Below are positions 10,569 to 20,255 of a stretch of 64,000 bases of DNA, piece after piece. Below the pieces are notes generated by a model. The model was not told the origin of the DNA and made no database searches. It saw only the letters and a list, made by a program, of their open reading frames with translations. A program made the position numbers and the translations under genes. The stretch spans positions 39,650,307-39,714,306 of the forward strand of contig JAWZYU010000020.1 of assembly GCA_038380435.1 (NCBI GenBank). Direction: 5' to 3'. The stretch comes from Ryuthela nishihirai (lineage: Eukaryota; Arthropoda; Arachnida; Araneae; Heptathelidae). Each line of letters begins with the position of its first letter. Positions within the stretch are counted from its first letter, which is position 1.

Positions 10569-10812
10569 GTAAGGGTTAGTTCAGTCGGTACCGCGCCAGG
10601 CTCGTAGTCTGCATTTCTCAAGGTCGAGTCCCAGCCGTGCCAGCGTTGAGATTATTCTCCGCTGAATCAATACCCTGTCCTTGGTAAGAAAGAGGACAGC
10701 GATTGGCTTACAAGAGACGCCGTCCGTCAGATGGGACATTAAGTCATATGAAGGAAAGTTGCTCCCTGGGTAACGTTAGAACACTCTGGAAGGCCTTGAC
10801 GACTGGCGATTT
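10569..10812 (+). mobile_element. SINE-A copy, 3' truncated
   Basis: Head GGGTTAGTTCAGTCGGTACC, then GCCAGCGTTGAGATTATTC and GATGGGACATTAAGTC, ending after GGCCTTGACGAC. The tail half is missing. Moderately old. Confidence 0.8.
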
Positions 10813-11099
10813 GGCTATTGAGAATGGGAATTCCTGAAGTACACCCCATTCTAGAATACTGTTACAAGAGGTAAAATCTGGCCCTAAACGCAGAGTTGAA
10901 GTATGAAAAAGTTTCATGTCTTATGCAAAAATGCTATTTGGAATTGGGCGAAGAATGTATGGAATATCAAATGCGAAGAAAACAAAAAGCAAAGTGTCAA
11001 GTATTGTTTCCTGAACAATACTTCTTGGAACATTTTTGACTGGTGAAAATTGATAATGGAGTCTAACTTGCTGAATGAGGTTCGAGAGCTTTTGGTTGG

Positions 11100-11477
11100 G
11101 TTGTTTTACCTCTGAACGGCACTTTTTTTACACACCATGGGCTACATGGCCAGGTCACATGGACCCCGAAGGTTCAGAGAAGGTTGGGGGAGGGGACCCA
11201 CTGGAACAGCTGTTGGGAGACAGATGGTAGCCTCCCTTCAAGGCCATCCAGTGTGTTCTTTAACGTGCACAAGGTATGGCTCTATCGCACACGGGGACAC
11301 GGCTTAACGTCCCATCCGACGGACGGTGACCTTTCCAAGACCCATCGGTGTTCCCTACTGACAGTGGGCAGGGCGGGGAATTTTGCGGAGATAAATCTCA
11401 ACCCTGACCCAGCTGGGACTCGAACTTGGGAACTACAGATTACGAGCTTGGCGCGCTACCGACTGAGACACCGCTCC
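11100..11477 (-). mobile_element. Full-length SINE-A copy, 14-bp TSD
   Basis: Flanked by TGAGGTTCGAGAGC at 11086-11099 and 11478-11491. The tail lies on the left and the head on the right, where the GC run is altered to ACACCGCTCC. A 98-codon open frame across it is a by-product. Confidence 0.95.
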
Positions 11478-11491
11478 TGAGGTTCGAGAGC

Positions 11492-12221
11492 AACACTTCA
11501 ATCTGTCTCATTATTGTATTCTAAATATATATATATATTTTTTTCTTTTTATAATAGAATTAGCTTTTAGCAATTAAGCAAGTTTGAAGAAATCTACCCA
11601 TCGGTCTCTCAGACTCGAACGCCGGATCTCTTGTTTTTGCGCCAGTTGCTCTACAAGTTGAGCTTAGTCGCAGCAATTAAAATCTCTTCCCACCTTCCTA
11701 TCAAACTGGTTGCCCTTCCTATGGTGTATTCAGTTGTCCCTTCCTCTATCAGTCCCATATATACCACCTCCTATTCAGTGCTTCGATGCTGTGCATCTGA
11801 ATATCCTAAGGTATATTAATACTTGATGTAGGGTTACGAAAGCTTGGTTTATCGTCACTCTAAATAGAACATCGTCGCTCCCGACTCGAATTATGATAGA
11901 ACTTCAAAACTGCATCAAGAGCTTCAAAGACCGCTTCAAGCCGCTTCAAGAGCATCGTAACCTTCCTTAAGCAGATATGAATTTGTCACACCTTAGTTCA
12001 TATGTTAGAGCCATTGGAGCACAACCAGGATTGAATCCGTGGTAGTAAGGGCCGCACTTTGATAGTGAAATTTCCTTAAGTCTAACCTTTAAGAGATCTA
12101 CGTCGTTGAATGCATGCTAAAGTTAATATTTGTAAATTCTCTCTTTGTGTGTATCTATGTGCATAAAAAGACTATAGTGTGTGTGTGTATATATACATAA
12201 CTGTTTGAGACCCCACATTTG
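11492..12221. other. Spacer, no gene
   Basis: Mostly unique-looking. It has a TA run near 11526, a short tandem CTTCAA(G)-rich piece at 11905-11950 and TG/TA runs near 12178-12195. No coding signal recognised. Confidence 0.5.
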
Positions 12222-12233
12222 CTTGCCCACGAC

Positions 12234-12599
12234 CGGGAGTGGCTCAGTCGGTAGCGCGCCAGGCTCGTAATCTGTAGTTCTCAGGTTGGAGTTCCAGCTG
12301 GGTCAGCGTTGAGATTTATCTCCGCCCACGGTCAGTAGAGGACACCGATGGGCTTGGAAAGGCCGTCGTCCGTCGGATGGGACGTTAAGCCGTGGCCCCG
12401 TGTGCGGGAGAGACATCCTGTGCACGTTAAAGAACACGCTGGATGGCCTTGACGGGTGGCTACCATCTGTCTCCCAACAGCTGTTCCAATGGGTCCCCTC
12501 CGCCAACCTTCTCTGAGCCTTTGGGGTCCATGTGACCTGGCCATTTAGCCCATGGTGTGCAAAAAAGTGCCGCTCAGAGGTAAAACAACCCAACCCAAA
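12234..12599 (+). mobile_element. SINE-A copy with 12-bp TSD
   Basis: Flanked by CTTGCCCACGAC at 12222-12233 and 12600-12611. About 16 bp between the TTTATCTCCGC and CCCACGGTCAG blocks are deleted compared with full copies. Otherwise very close to the family consensus. Confidence 0.95.
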
Positions 12600-12738
12600 C
12601 TTGCCCACGACACCGCAAAGCAACTGTCCCTGACCAGGAGATCCCATATTCGAGTCGGGGAGACAGATGGATGAATTTTTTCATTGTTGCCTAATTTCTA
12701 CAAAAGACTGTTACTGTTGCGATTCGTTTCTTCTTATT

Positions 12739-12784
12739 ACCTTTTAGAAATTATTACCTTTTAGGTAATAATTTCCTAAAAGGT
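12739..12784. repeat. Snap-back palindrome with tandem ACCTTTTAG motifs
   Basis: Two arms of about 20 bp, differing by one indel, form a hairpin around TTTTA. The same CCTAAAAGG/CCTTTTAGG motif is then repeated several times up to about 12832. It looks like repeated local template switching. Confidence 0.85.
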
Positions 12785-13110
12785 TTCCTAAAAGGTTTCC
12801 TAAAAGTTTATTACTTCTTATTACCTTTTAGGTTTAGCAGTTTCCCTCTCAGAACCCAGTAGATGACGTCAAATGGCTATTTTTCTACCTCGAATGAATC
12901 ATTGAAACAACTGAACAGTCGCGAATATTTCGAATACAAACTTCTCAACGGGAATGCGCTTATGGAACAAAAGAAACTTCGCTAACTTGACCATGATTTA
13001 TCCTTCAATAATTTTTGGAACTACGCTGGTAAGGAACATTTGACCATAGTTGGCGAAATCTGGGGCATCTCCAAGCACTTTATACACTGGCAAAACTTAA
13101 CCCTCTATAG

Positions 13111-13309
13111 TAGGGGTTCTCAACGTGGGGTATGCAGTAAATATTTTTGGGGTATGCCGTAACAGCTCAAAAGTTGCTTGATCTAGTAACAAAGTTTTAT
13201 TCCTATTATTATACTATAACTATAGTTTTATCTATCTATACAACGGGTACGCCAGTTACATACACATTTCCAGGGAGTATGTGAAGCATAAAACGTTGAA
13301 AACCACTGA
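13111..13309. mobile_element. hAT-like MITE, 199 bp, 8-bp TSD
   Basis: Starts TAGGGGTTCTCAACG and ends CGTTGAAAACCACTGA, giving imperfect terminal inverted repeats of the CAGGGGTTCTCAAC type typical of hAT elements. Flanked by CTCTATAG (13103-13110) and CTCTGTAG (13310-13317), an 8-bp duplication with one change. No transposase is encoded. Clearly related to 13663-13863. Confidence 0.88.
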
Positions 13310-13662
13310 CTCTGTAGTGTTAATTATGCTATGAAATTTCTTCTGCAAGAAAAAGTTTTGCATCTTAAAACAGTTTCACTCTAACAATAAAGTGATTTTT
13401 TTTATATCTATTTGGTTAAAAAATTAGCTTTTTTATACAATTATTACTTTCAAGGAGATAAGAGGCATGCATTATTCATTTACTAATAACTAACACTAGT
13501 AACATAATTCTAAAAAAACATGAGATCACAAATTAATTAATATATCTGTTTATTAAATTATCAAACACAAAAATTGGTGACAGTGTCAAATCAGAATAGG
13601 TAGCAAAGTTATAAATCACCACATTCAATAAAACTAAATTCCTTTCAGTCATCTCATTAGGT

Positions 13663-13863
13663 CAGGGATTCTGAACGTGGGGTACGCGGTAAAATATTTT
13701 GGGGTTCGCCGTGAGAACTCAAAGATCGCTAGATCTAGTAAGAAAGTCGCTAAGTTGGCATTATTATATTATAACTATAGTTTTATCGATCTATATAAGG
13801 GGTACGCCAGTTACATACACATTTCCAGGGGGTACTTGAAGCATAAACGGTTGAGAACCACTA
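13663..13863. mobile_element. hAT-like MITE, 201 bp, perfect 8-bp TSD
   Basis: Starts CAGGGATTCTGAACG and ends GGTTGAGAACCACTA. Flanked by CATTAGGT at 13655-13662 and 13864-13871. The interior shares GGTACGCCAGTTACATACAC and ATTTCCAGGG with the copy at 13111. Non-autonomous; it would depend on a hAT transposase encoded elsewhere. Confidence 0.92.
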
Positions 13864-13871
13864 CATTAGGT

Positions 13872-14092
13872 CACTGGATATGACGTAAGCTGTGTCACCG
13901 TGTGCAAAACAGCCATATCCTATGCACGTTAAAGAACATGCTAGATAACATTAGTTAGAGGTTTCCATCTGTCTCCTAAAAGCTGTTCACAGAATCCCCT
14001 TTTCAGATCTGGCCTTTGGGGTCCTTATAACCTGACCATTTAGCCAATTGCAAAAGAAAAATACCGTTCAGAAGAAAGATAACCCAACCACC
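13872..14092 (+). mobile_element. SINE-A copy, 5' truncated
   Basis: Begins inside the body (TGGATATGACGTAAGC) directly beside the hAT-like MITE and runs to the tail AGATAACCCAACC. Body blocks GCACGTTAAAGAACATGC and CCATCTGTCTCC are clear. Confidence 0.85.
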
Positions 14093-14870
14093 TTCCTTCT
14101 TCCAAACGTACAAATTTATTCAAAACGTTTCCTCAATCAGTGACAAAATAAGAAAAGCAAATGATCCGAGCTTCAGTTTCCTTTACAAAGAGAGATGTTG
14201 TTCTTAACCATCAGCATCATCTTCTTGCTCTCGCTCTTCCCTCCTTGTTCGCACCGCAAAGATCTCCCTTTGCATCACCTTTTCGGTTTTAAATTCACCC
14301 CTTTCAATGCGAATTGCTTCTATGCCTCTCTGTCTATGAAAATAACTTGTTGCCCACGTCGTCGGATGTTATTCTTCCCAGGAGGCGTCGTTTACTCGGC
14401 TTCGGGTGGCACGCGCATCCTCCGTCTCAGCATGCGCCTCCGTCCTCTACGTCGCCACAACAGTGTCGTTACTGAGAGCGCGCGCGACCGCCGAGAATCC
14501 CCCATTTCTCCACTCTACCCCCCCTCCAATAATGTTCTTCCACATGGTTAGTCCTTGAATCATTTGGCAAGGCTAACTGTGGTTTATCTCCGTGGCTCGA
14601 GCTCCCAGCAGGGAAGGCAGCTCACGCATCTCTGAGGTTGTTCCCGTTTCTCACTTAGGTTAAGGGAGGTTATAGATGAGGTGACGCAGGGAGTGCTATG
14701 GCGAAGCATCGCCGCCAACAAATAGCGCGAAAAGAAATGTATATATAGAGATAGATACACTTACTCAAGAAAGTTCAGGGCTGCAAGATCCGAGTTCAGA
14801 CTTCGCTGATAACAACGCTGGTGACACTCACCATTTGTCACATGGCGAACGGAGTACACACTCGATGACC
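14093..14870. other. GC-richer single-copy-looking island (about 14330-14720), no gene assigned
   Basis: This stretch is CpG-rich compared with its surroundings (for example GAGCGCGCGCGACC and CATCGCCGCC) and matches none of the repeat families found here. A 118-codon plus-strand frame (14195-14551) crosses it but shows no domain I recognise. It could be a conserved regulatory region or an exon. Confidence 0.35.
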
Positions 14871-14876
14871 TTTTCG

Positions 14877-14930
14877 GAGAAGTGTGAGGTCTATCTTGGA
14901 GAGAAGTGTGAAGTCTATTTTTGTAGTCAT
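14877..14930. repeat. Outlying units of the 45-bp minisatellite
   Basis: Two related pieces, GAGAAGTGTGAGGTCTAT and GAGAAGTGTGAAGTCTAT, match the array that begins about 450 bp downstream. This suggests the array was once larger or was split by inserted DNA. Confidence 0.7.
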
Positions 14931-15269
14931 ATAAAAAAAGTGAGTTTGTTAAGATAAAAAAAAAGGTGTCTTTTTTTCTTTAGAGGTGAAGGTTTAGGTT
15001 CACATTCTTTGTATGCTATCGAATAAATAGAATATAGTAGGTGACTGGAAAAACTGATAATGAGAAACTGGTATTTGTTTTTAATGTTCGAAGTTAAAAC
15101 GTCGGTGTTTCCGTTTGAATTTCAGCATTTTTATTTCTTTTGGATTAGTTTATTAGTTTTGCAACCTTTCTCGAAATGTTTCCCCGTTCATTTGCTGTTT
15201 TGATAAATAGATTTTTTCATAAGAGTGCAGCCTCAAGTTCCAAGATATATTGATTCACCTACTGAATAA

Positions 15270-15368
15270 TTTGCTTTATCTCTGAGTGGAAATATTCTTC
15301 ACTTGATCAGCTAAATGACTAATTTTTAAGGGTTCTAAGGTCTCAGAGTTGAGAAGATTAGGAGAAAG
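15270..15368 (-). mobile_element. SINE-A 3'-end fragment
   Basis: Retains TTTATCTCTGAGTGG, CAGCTAAATGAC and AGGTCTCAGAG-TTGAGAAG in family order. It ends at the edge of the minisatellite. Confidence 0.65.
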
Positions 15369-15376
15369 AAGATTGT

Positions 15377-16215
15377 GAGGTGTGTTTTTTAGAGGAGTGT
15401 GAGGTTACTTTGGAAAGCGTGAGGTCTACTTTGGAAAGCGTGAGGTTTACTTTGGAAAAGCGTGAGGTCTGTTTTGTAGAGGAGTGTGAGGTCTGTTTTG
15501 TAAAGGAGTGTGAGGTTCACTTTGTAAAGCTTGAGGTCTGTTTTGTGGAGAAGTATGAGTCCACTTTGGTAAGCGTGAGGTCTATTTTGTATAGGAGTGT
15601 GAGGTCCACTTTGGTAAGCATGAGGTCTATTTTGTATAGGAGTGTGAAGTTCACTTTGGAAAGCGTGAGGTCTGCATTTTTAAGGAGTATGAGGTTCACT
15701 AGGTAGAGCGTGAGATCTGTTTTGGAGAGAAGTATGAGTCCGCTTTGATAAGCGTCAGGTCTATTTTGAATAGGAGTGTGAGGTCCACTTTGGAAAGCGT
15801 GAGGTATATTCTGTATAGGAGTGTGAGGTCCACTTTGGTAAGCATGAGGTCTGTTTTGTATAGGAGTGTGAAATCCACTTTGGAAAGCGTGAGGTCTGCA
15901 TTTTTAAGGAGTTTGAGGTTCACTAGGTAGAGCGTGAGATCTGTTTTGGAGAGAAGTATGAGTCCGCTTTGATAAGCGTGAGGTCTATTTTGAATAGGAG
16001 TGTGAGGTCCACTTTGGAAAGCGTGAGGTCTGCTTTGCAGGGGAGTGTGAGGTACACTTTGGAAAGTGTGAGGTCGGTTTTGTAGAGGAGTGTGAGGTCT
16101 ATTTTGCATAGGATTGTGAGGTCCACTTTGGAAGGCGTTGGGTCTATTTTGCAAAAGAGTATGAAGATTATATTTGGAAGCGTGAGGTTTGTTTTGCAGA
16201 GCAGCGTGAAGTCAA
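15377..16215. repeat. 45-bp composite minisatellite, about 18 degenerate units
   Basis: The array alternates two related half-units: a 24-base type (GAGGTCTATTTTGTATAGGA) and a 21-base type (GAGGTCCACTTTGG-AAGC). Together they give a 45-bp period. Because 45 is divisible by three, long frames with 15-residue repeats survive on both strands (plus-strand RSVRSTL units, minus-strand QNRPHT units). Frame-disrupting indels and no start context argue that these are not proteins. A longer block at about 15660-15770 is re-used at about 15890-16010, so higher-order duplication also occurred. Confidence 0.9.
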
Positions 16216-16300
16216 TTTTTAAAGCAACAAAATATTTCGATTTGAAAATAAAATTTCAGCTCCGACTCAATACCATGAAAGTAGAGGGAATTTACTGCAT

Positions 16301-16700
16301 AGCTTTTAGGAAACAGATGCAAACTTCCTATCAAGTCCATCCATTGTATTCTTTAACTTGCGCAAAGCATGGTCTCCAGCACATGGGACCATGACTTAAG
16401 TACTTTCTAAGAGACGACGGTCTCCAGCACATGGGACCATGACTTAAGTACTTTCTAAGAGACGACGGTCTCCAGCACATGGGACCATGACTTAAGTACT
16501 TTCTAAGAGACGACGGTCTCCAGCACATGGGACCATGACTTAAGTACTTTCTAAGAGACGACGGTCTCTTCATATCCATTGGTGTCCCCTTTCTCACTGA
16601 GCGAGGGTTAGAGGAGAAAACTTCAGTGCAGGCACAGCTGAGACTGGAACCTGGAAACAGAAGATTACGGACGTTTTACGCTATCGACTGAGCCAGCCCT
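16301..16700 (-). mobile_element. SINE-A copy with an internal tandem expansion
   Basis: Family order is intact on both sides (AGCTTTTAGGAAACAGATG on the left; CCATTGGTGTCCCC and GACTGAGCCAGCCC on the right). The part corresponding to the CCGCACACGGGGCCACGGC region has been amplified into four 48-bp units (16371-16562). An old copy. Confidence 0.85.
16371..16562. repeat. 48-bp tandem repeat, 4 identical copies inside SINE-A
   Basis: GGTCTCCAGCACATGGGACC starts at 16371, 16419, 16467 and 16515, and a partial fifth unit begins at 16563. Units appear identical although the host SINE is diverged, so expansion is recent compared with insertion. Confidence 0.95.
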
Positions 16701-16783
16701 ACACAATAAACAGATAGTATCTGACTGCATTAAAACGCCATGTGAATCATTTATCCACGTAGAAGGGAAGGGTTAGGAAACAG

Positions 16784-16917
16784 GCGAGAAGACTTTGATA
16801 AGAAGCTGTTATCTGTCCGATAACAGCTGTAAAATGGGTACCTTTCGTTTACCCAGCTCTGAGATCTTGGGGCCCTTGTGACCTGGTCATTAGCCCATTA
16901 TTTAAAAAAAAAGTGCT
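16784..16917 (+). mobile_element. SINE-A 3' fragment
   Basis: Keeps CATCTGTC-AACAGCTGT, TCTGAGATCTTGGGG, CTTGTGACCTGGTCAT and AAAAAGTGCT. Head absent. Confidence 0.7.
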
Positions 16918-17288
16918 ACACAATCCAGTATGTAGTAAACAATTTCAAGTATCAAGTGTAAAACAATCCAGTATGAAGTACTCAAATTTTCACGAGGTGC
17001 AAATCACTGATATATATAGATACCAGTAACGCTGTATTTATATTCAACATCACGTTGGACATCACTATTGTTGAATTAAAATGTTGGAATATTTAAGCCT
17101 GTTGATTTGGATTATGTAAGCTCACAATGAATATGAAACATCCAGTTAAAGTAATAATTACCTGCGAGAACCTTTTTTTGCAACTAATATCAAGCTGGCA
17201 ATTGAAGTAAAAATGACGTAGATTTTGGCGTTTGTTCCTTTTGTTGACATTTTAGTAAAAGCGAACTAGGGTCACTTTCTTTTTGGCA
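16918..17288. other. AT-rich spacer, no gene
   Basis: Contains a short direct repeat of AATCCAGTATG-AGTA (near 16922 and 16967). Nothing else recognised. Confidence 0.5.
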
Positions 17289-17484
17289 TATGGCCGAGTG
17301 GTTAGCGCGCTTGGCTACTGATCTAAGGGACCTGGGTTCAAGCCCCGGGTAAGGCATGGTTGTTTGTGTCGTTTTTCTGCTGAGGTCCTGCCATCCTCTC
17401 AGATCTTCTACTATGGCATATAAACTGACAGGCTCCTGTCAGACCTCTGTGGCAAGCAGCTGCTTGAGGGGGTATTTTTTTTTA
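17289..17484 (+). mobile_element. Near-consensus SINE-B copy
   Basis: This is the clearest plus-strand copy of the family: box A TGGCCGAGTGGTTAGCGCGC, box B GGGTTCAAGCCCCGGG, body TCGTTTTTCTGCTGAGGTCC and TCCTGTCAGACCTCTGTGGC, end GCAGCTGCTTGAGGGGG, then a T run. The head resembles tRNA-Ser/Leu type genes, but downstream it continues into SINE body. Confidence 0.93.
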
Positions 17485-17971
17485 AATAAACATGACATAG
17501 ACCTATTTTTCCAATTTTGAGCAGTTTTTGGAATTCTTTTAGTTCCCCTTCTTCAATCTTCCGTTTACGTTTTGGTTTCAGCTTTCCGATTGTTAAATGG
17601 ACTGTCTGAAACACAATAGGTCACATTCCTTGCAAACGTTGGCAATGTTAGAAGAAATATGTAGAACGACAGTACAGGCAAAAGATATTAATATTGACTT
17701 ATTTCAGCTACTTACGGTGGATAAGCGATTAATTACACAAGTTCAAACATTGGATTAAAGATTTGATGTATCATTATTTGTTTGTGGATTCAAATACAGT
17801 ACTATTGTAGAGAAAGGACTATTTAGATTATCAACTCTCTCCATTTTGGCGAATATGATTGCTCCGTAGTGGAGGCTTTGGCTCTTCAATATTATTATTC
17901 ATTTAATTGTCATTCTCAGATGTCGAAGTAAATATATCGATATTTAACCAAACAATGATTTGTTGGTTAAT
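17485..17971. other. AT-rich spacer, no gene
   Basis: No family and no coding signal recognised. Confidence 0.5.
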
Positions 17972-18052
17972 CAACCCATTGAAAAATTTGGGGACCCTAA
18001 AAAGTGTCTTGCTCCATGCACCGTGGACTACTTTTTCGCCCCTGGAACTGTC
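17972..18052 (+). repeat. Copy 1 of an 80-bp unclassified duplicated segment
   Basis: Shares ATTGAAAA-TTTGGGG, TCTTGCTCCATGCACCGT and GCCC-CTGGAACTGTC with 20172-20255. It begins with CAACCC, the sequence that ends SINE-A elements. Copy 2 lies exactly behind such an element. Confidence 0.8.
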
Positions 18053-18147
18053 GAAAACTTTACCTTACTCTCTCTTTCTTTGAGCATTTTTTTCTTACCT
18101 AATGTCGGACTTAATCGTCCGTTAAGTAGAAAACAAATCGATATTGG

Positions 18148-18532
18148 GTTGGGTTGTTTTACTCTGAGTGGTACTTTTTTGCACACCATGGGCTAAATGG
18201 CCAGGTCACATGGACCCCGAAGGCTCAGAGAAGGTTGGGGTAGGGGACCCACTGGAACAGCTGTTGAGAGACAGATGGTTGCCTCCCGTCAAGGCCATCC
18301 AGCGTGTTCTTTAACGTGCACAGGGTATGGCTCTCTCCCGCACACGGGGCCACGGCTTAACGTCCCATCCGACGGACGGCGGCCTTTCCAAGCCCATCGG
18401 TGTCCCCTACTGACCGTGGGCAGGGCGGGGAATTTTGCGGAGATAAATCTCAACGCTGACCCAGCTGGGACTCGAACCTGGGAACTACAGATTACGAGCT
18501 TGGCGCGCTACCGACTGAGCCACCCCCGCCCC
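18148..18532 (-). mobile_element. Full-length SINE-A copy, 11-bp TSD
   Basis: Flanked by ATCGATATTGG at 18137-18147 and 18533-18543. Near-consensus sequence with a 4-bp TCTC insertion in the CTCTCCCGC region. Young copy. Confidence 0.96.
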
Positions 18533-18672
18533 ATCGATATTGGATTGAGAACAACAACAACAACAAAAACAACAGCAAAACTTTTAAAGTTAACTTCAAG
18601 TTTATTTTTAATGTTTCTAAATATAGTCTATGTATTCTTACTAATTCAATCTTTAAAAAGTAATTAATTCGA

Positions 18673-19018
18673 GGGTTGTTTTGCTTCTGAGTGGCCATTT
18701 TGATGCACACAATGGGCTAAATGGCCAGATTACAAGAACCTCGAGGTCTCAGAGGAGATGGGAGGAGAGACCCACCCGTCAGGGACATCTAGCTTGTTCT
18801 TTAACGTGCACACGATATGACTGTTCGCACACGGTGCCATGGCTTAACGTCCCATGCAACGGACGTCCGCCTTTCCAAATCCAACGGTGTGCTGTACTGA
18901 CTGTGGGCAGGGCGGGGAGTTTGGGGAGATAAATCTCAACTCTGGCCCAGCTGAGACTCGAACCTGGGAACTGCAGATTGCGAGCCCAGTACACTTCCGA
19001 CTAAGTCACTCTCGTCCC
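18673..19018 (-). mobile_element. Older SINE-A copy with an internal gap
   Basis: GGGTTGTTTTGCTTCTGAGTG begins it and AGTCACTCTCGTCCC ends it. About 35 bp around the CAGCTGTTGGGAGACAGATGG block are missing. Diverged, with no confident flanking repeat. Confidence 0.88.
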
Positions 19019-19173
19019 AATTTGAATTTAGCTACACCATGCAAGTCTAAAATTTGGGTACGTCTACTTTTCAGAATACCTCTAGTCAATCATGTGAAAT
19101 GTTAATTCCACCATTAAATACTTAAAATCGTGTTTTCATGGTACTAGTCACGTCATATTCCCAGCATAATATT

Positions 19174-19550
19174 GGGGTGGCTCAGTCGGTAGCGCGCCAG
19201 GCTCGTAATCTGTAGTTCCCAGGTCCGAGTCCCAGCTGGGTCAGCGTTGAGATTTATCTCCGCAAAATTACCCATGCTGCCCCCGGTCAGTAGCGGACAC
19301 TGATGTGCTTGGAAACGCCGCCGTCCGTCGGATGGGGCGTTAAGTCGTGGCCCCGTGTGCGGGACAGCCATACCCTGTGCACGTCAAAGAAAACGCTGGA
19401 TGGCCTTGACGGTAGGCTACCATTTGTCTCCCAACAGCTGTTCCTGTGGATCCCCTCCCCCAACCTTCTCTGCGCCTTCGGGGTCCATGTAACCTGGCCA
19501 TTTAGCCCATGATGTGCAAAAAAGTGCCGCTCAGAAGTAAAACAACCTAG
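19174..19550 (+). mobile_element. Full-length SINE-A copy, 14-bp TSD
   Basis: Flanked by CCCAGCATAATATT at 19160-19173 and 19551-19564. Starts GGGGTGGCTCAGTCGG without the longer GC leader, so it is slightly 5' shortened. Confidence 0.96.
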
Positions 19551-19751
19551 CCCAGCATAATATTTTACTTAACATCCAGTCTTCAACAACTGATTTTGAC
19601 TGAAGAGATTTTGCCACATAATAAATGCAGTAAATGCTTAAGAGTTAAAACAACATTAACTTTAGATCAATGAAATGAAAAAAGATATTCTAAATAATGA
19701 GTATAATGTAATTGACGATTTAGAAGCGTACAAAATTAATTTTATTGAAAA

Positions 19752-20179
19752 AGAGCGGGGATGGCTCAGTCGGTAGCTTATCAGTCTCATAATTTGCAGT
19801 CCCCAGATTCGAGTCCCAGCTAGACCAGCGTTGAGAATGATCTCCGCAAAACTCCATGCCATGCCTTCGGTTAGTAGGAGACACCGATGGGCTTGGAAAG
19901 GTTGTCGTCCTTTGGATGGGGCATCATGGTCCCGTGTAAGGGAGAGCCATACCTTAGGCACGTTAAAGAACCAACTTGATGACCTCGACGGGACGTTACC
20001 ATCTGTCTCCTAACAGCTGCCTAGCGGGTCCACTCCCCGAACCTTTTCGTCGAACTGAGGTCATTACCTCGAACACACTCGAGGTAAATGACCAGGTCAC
20101 AAGACCGAGATCCTTGTGACCTGGCCATTTACCTCGAGTGTGTGGAAAACGTGCCTCTCAAAGGTAAAACAACCCAACC
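19752..20179 (+). mobile_element. SINE-A copy with 9-bp TSD and a snap-back insert
   Basis: Head GCGGGGATGGCTCAGTCGG. Flanked by TATTGAAAA at 19743-19751 and 20180-20188. It is longer than normal because the CTTGTGACCTGGCCATTTAC part of the tail region is also present as an inverted copy (20073-20143). Confidence 0.92.
20073..20143. repeat. Hairpin with 31-bp arms inside SINE-A
   Basis: Arms 20073-20103 and 20113-20143 are reverse complements with one mismatch around a 9-base loop. The right arm is in the normal family position and the left arm is the extra inverted copy. Confidence 0.95.
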
Positions 20180-20255
20180 TATTGAAAATTTGGGGTTCCG
20201 AAAAAGTATCTTGCTCCATGCACCGTAGCCTACTTGTTCGCCCCCTGGAACTGTC
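20172..20255 (+). repeat. Copy 2 of the 80-bp unclassified duplicated segment
   Basis: Matches 17972-18052, including TCTTGCTCCATGCACCGTAG and CCCCTGGAACTGTC. It follows the tail of the preceding SINE-A without a gap. Confidence 0.8.

Noticed and set aside
14195..14551. 118-codon frame in the GC-richer island
   Set aside because: No recognisable domain, no homologous feature and mixed composition; kept only as an island, not as a gene.
15699..16154. 151-codon QNRPHT-repeat protein
   Set aside because: Phase-preserving 45-bp minisatellite; the repeats also decode on the opposite strand and contain disabling changes.
17289..17370. tRNA-Ser/Leu gene
   Set aside because: The tRNA-like part is followed by the conserved SINE-B body in eight copies; it is a SINE head.
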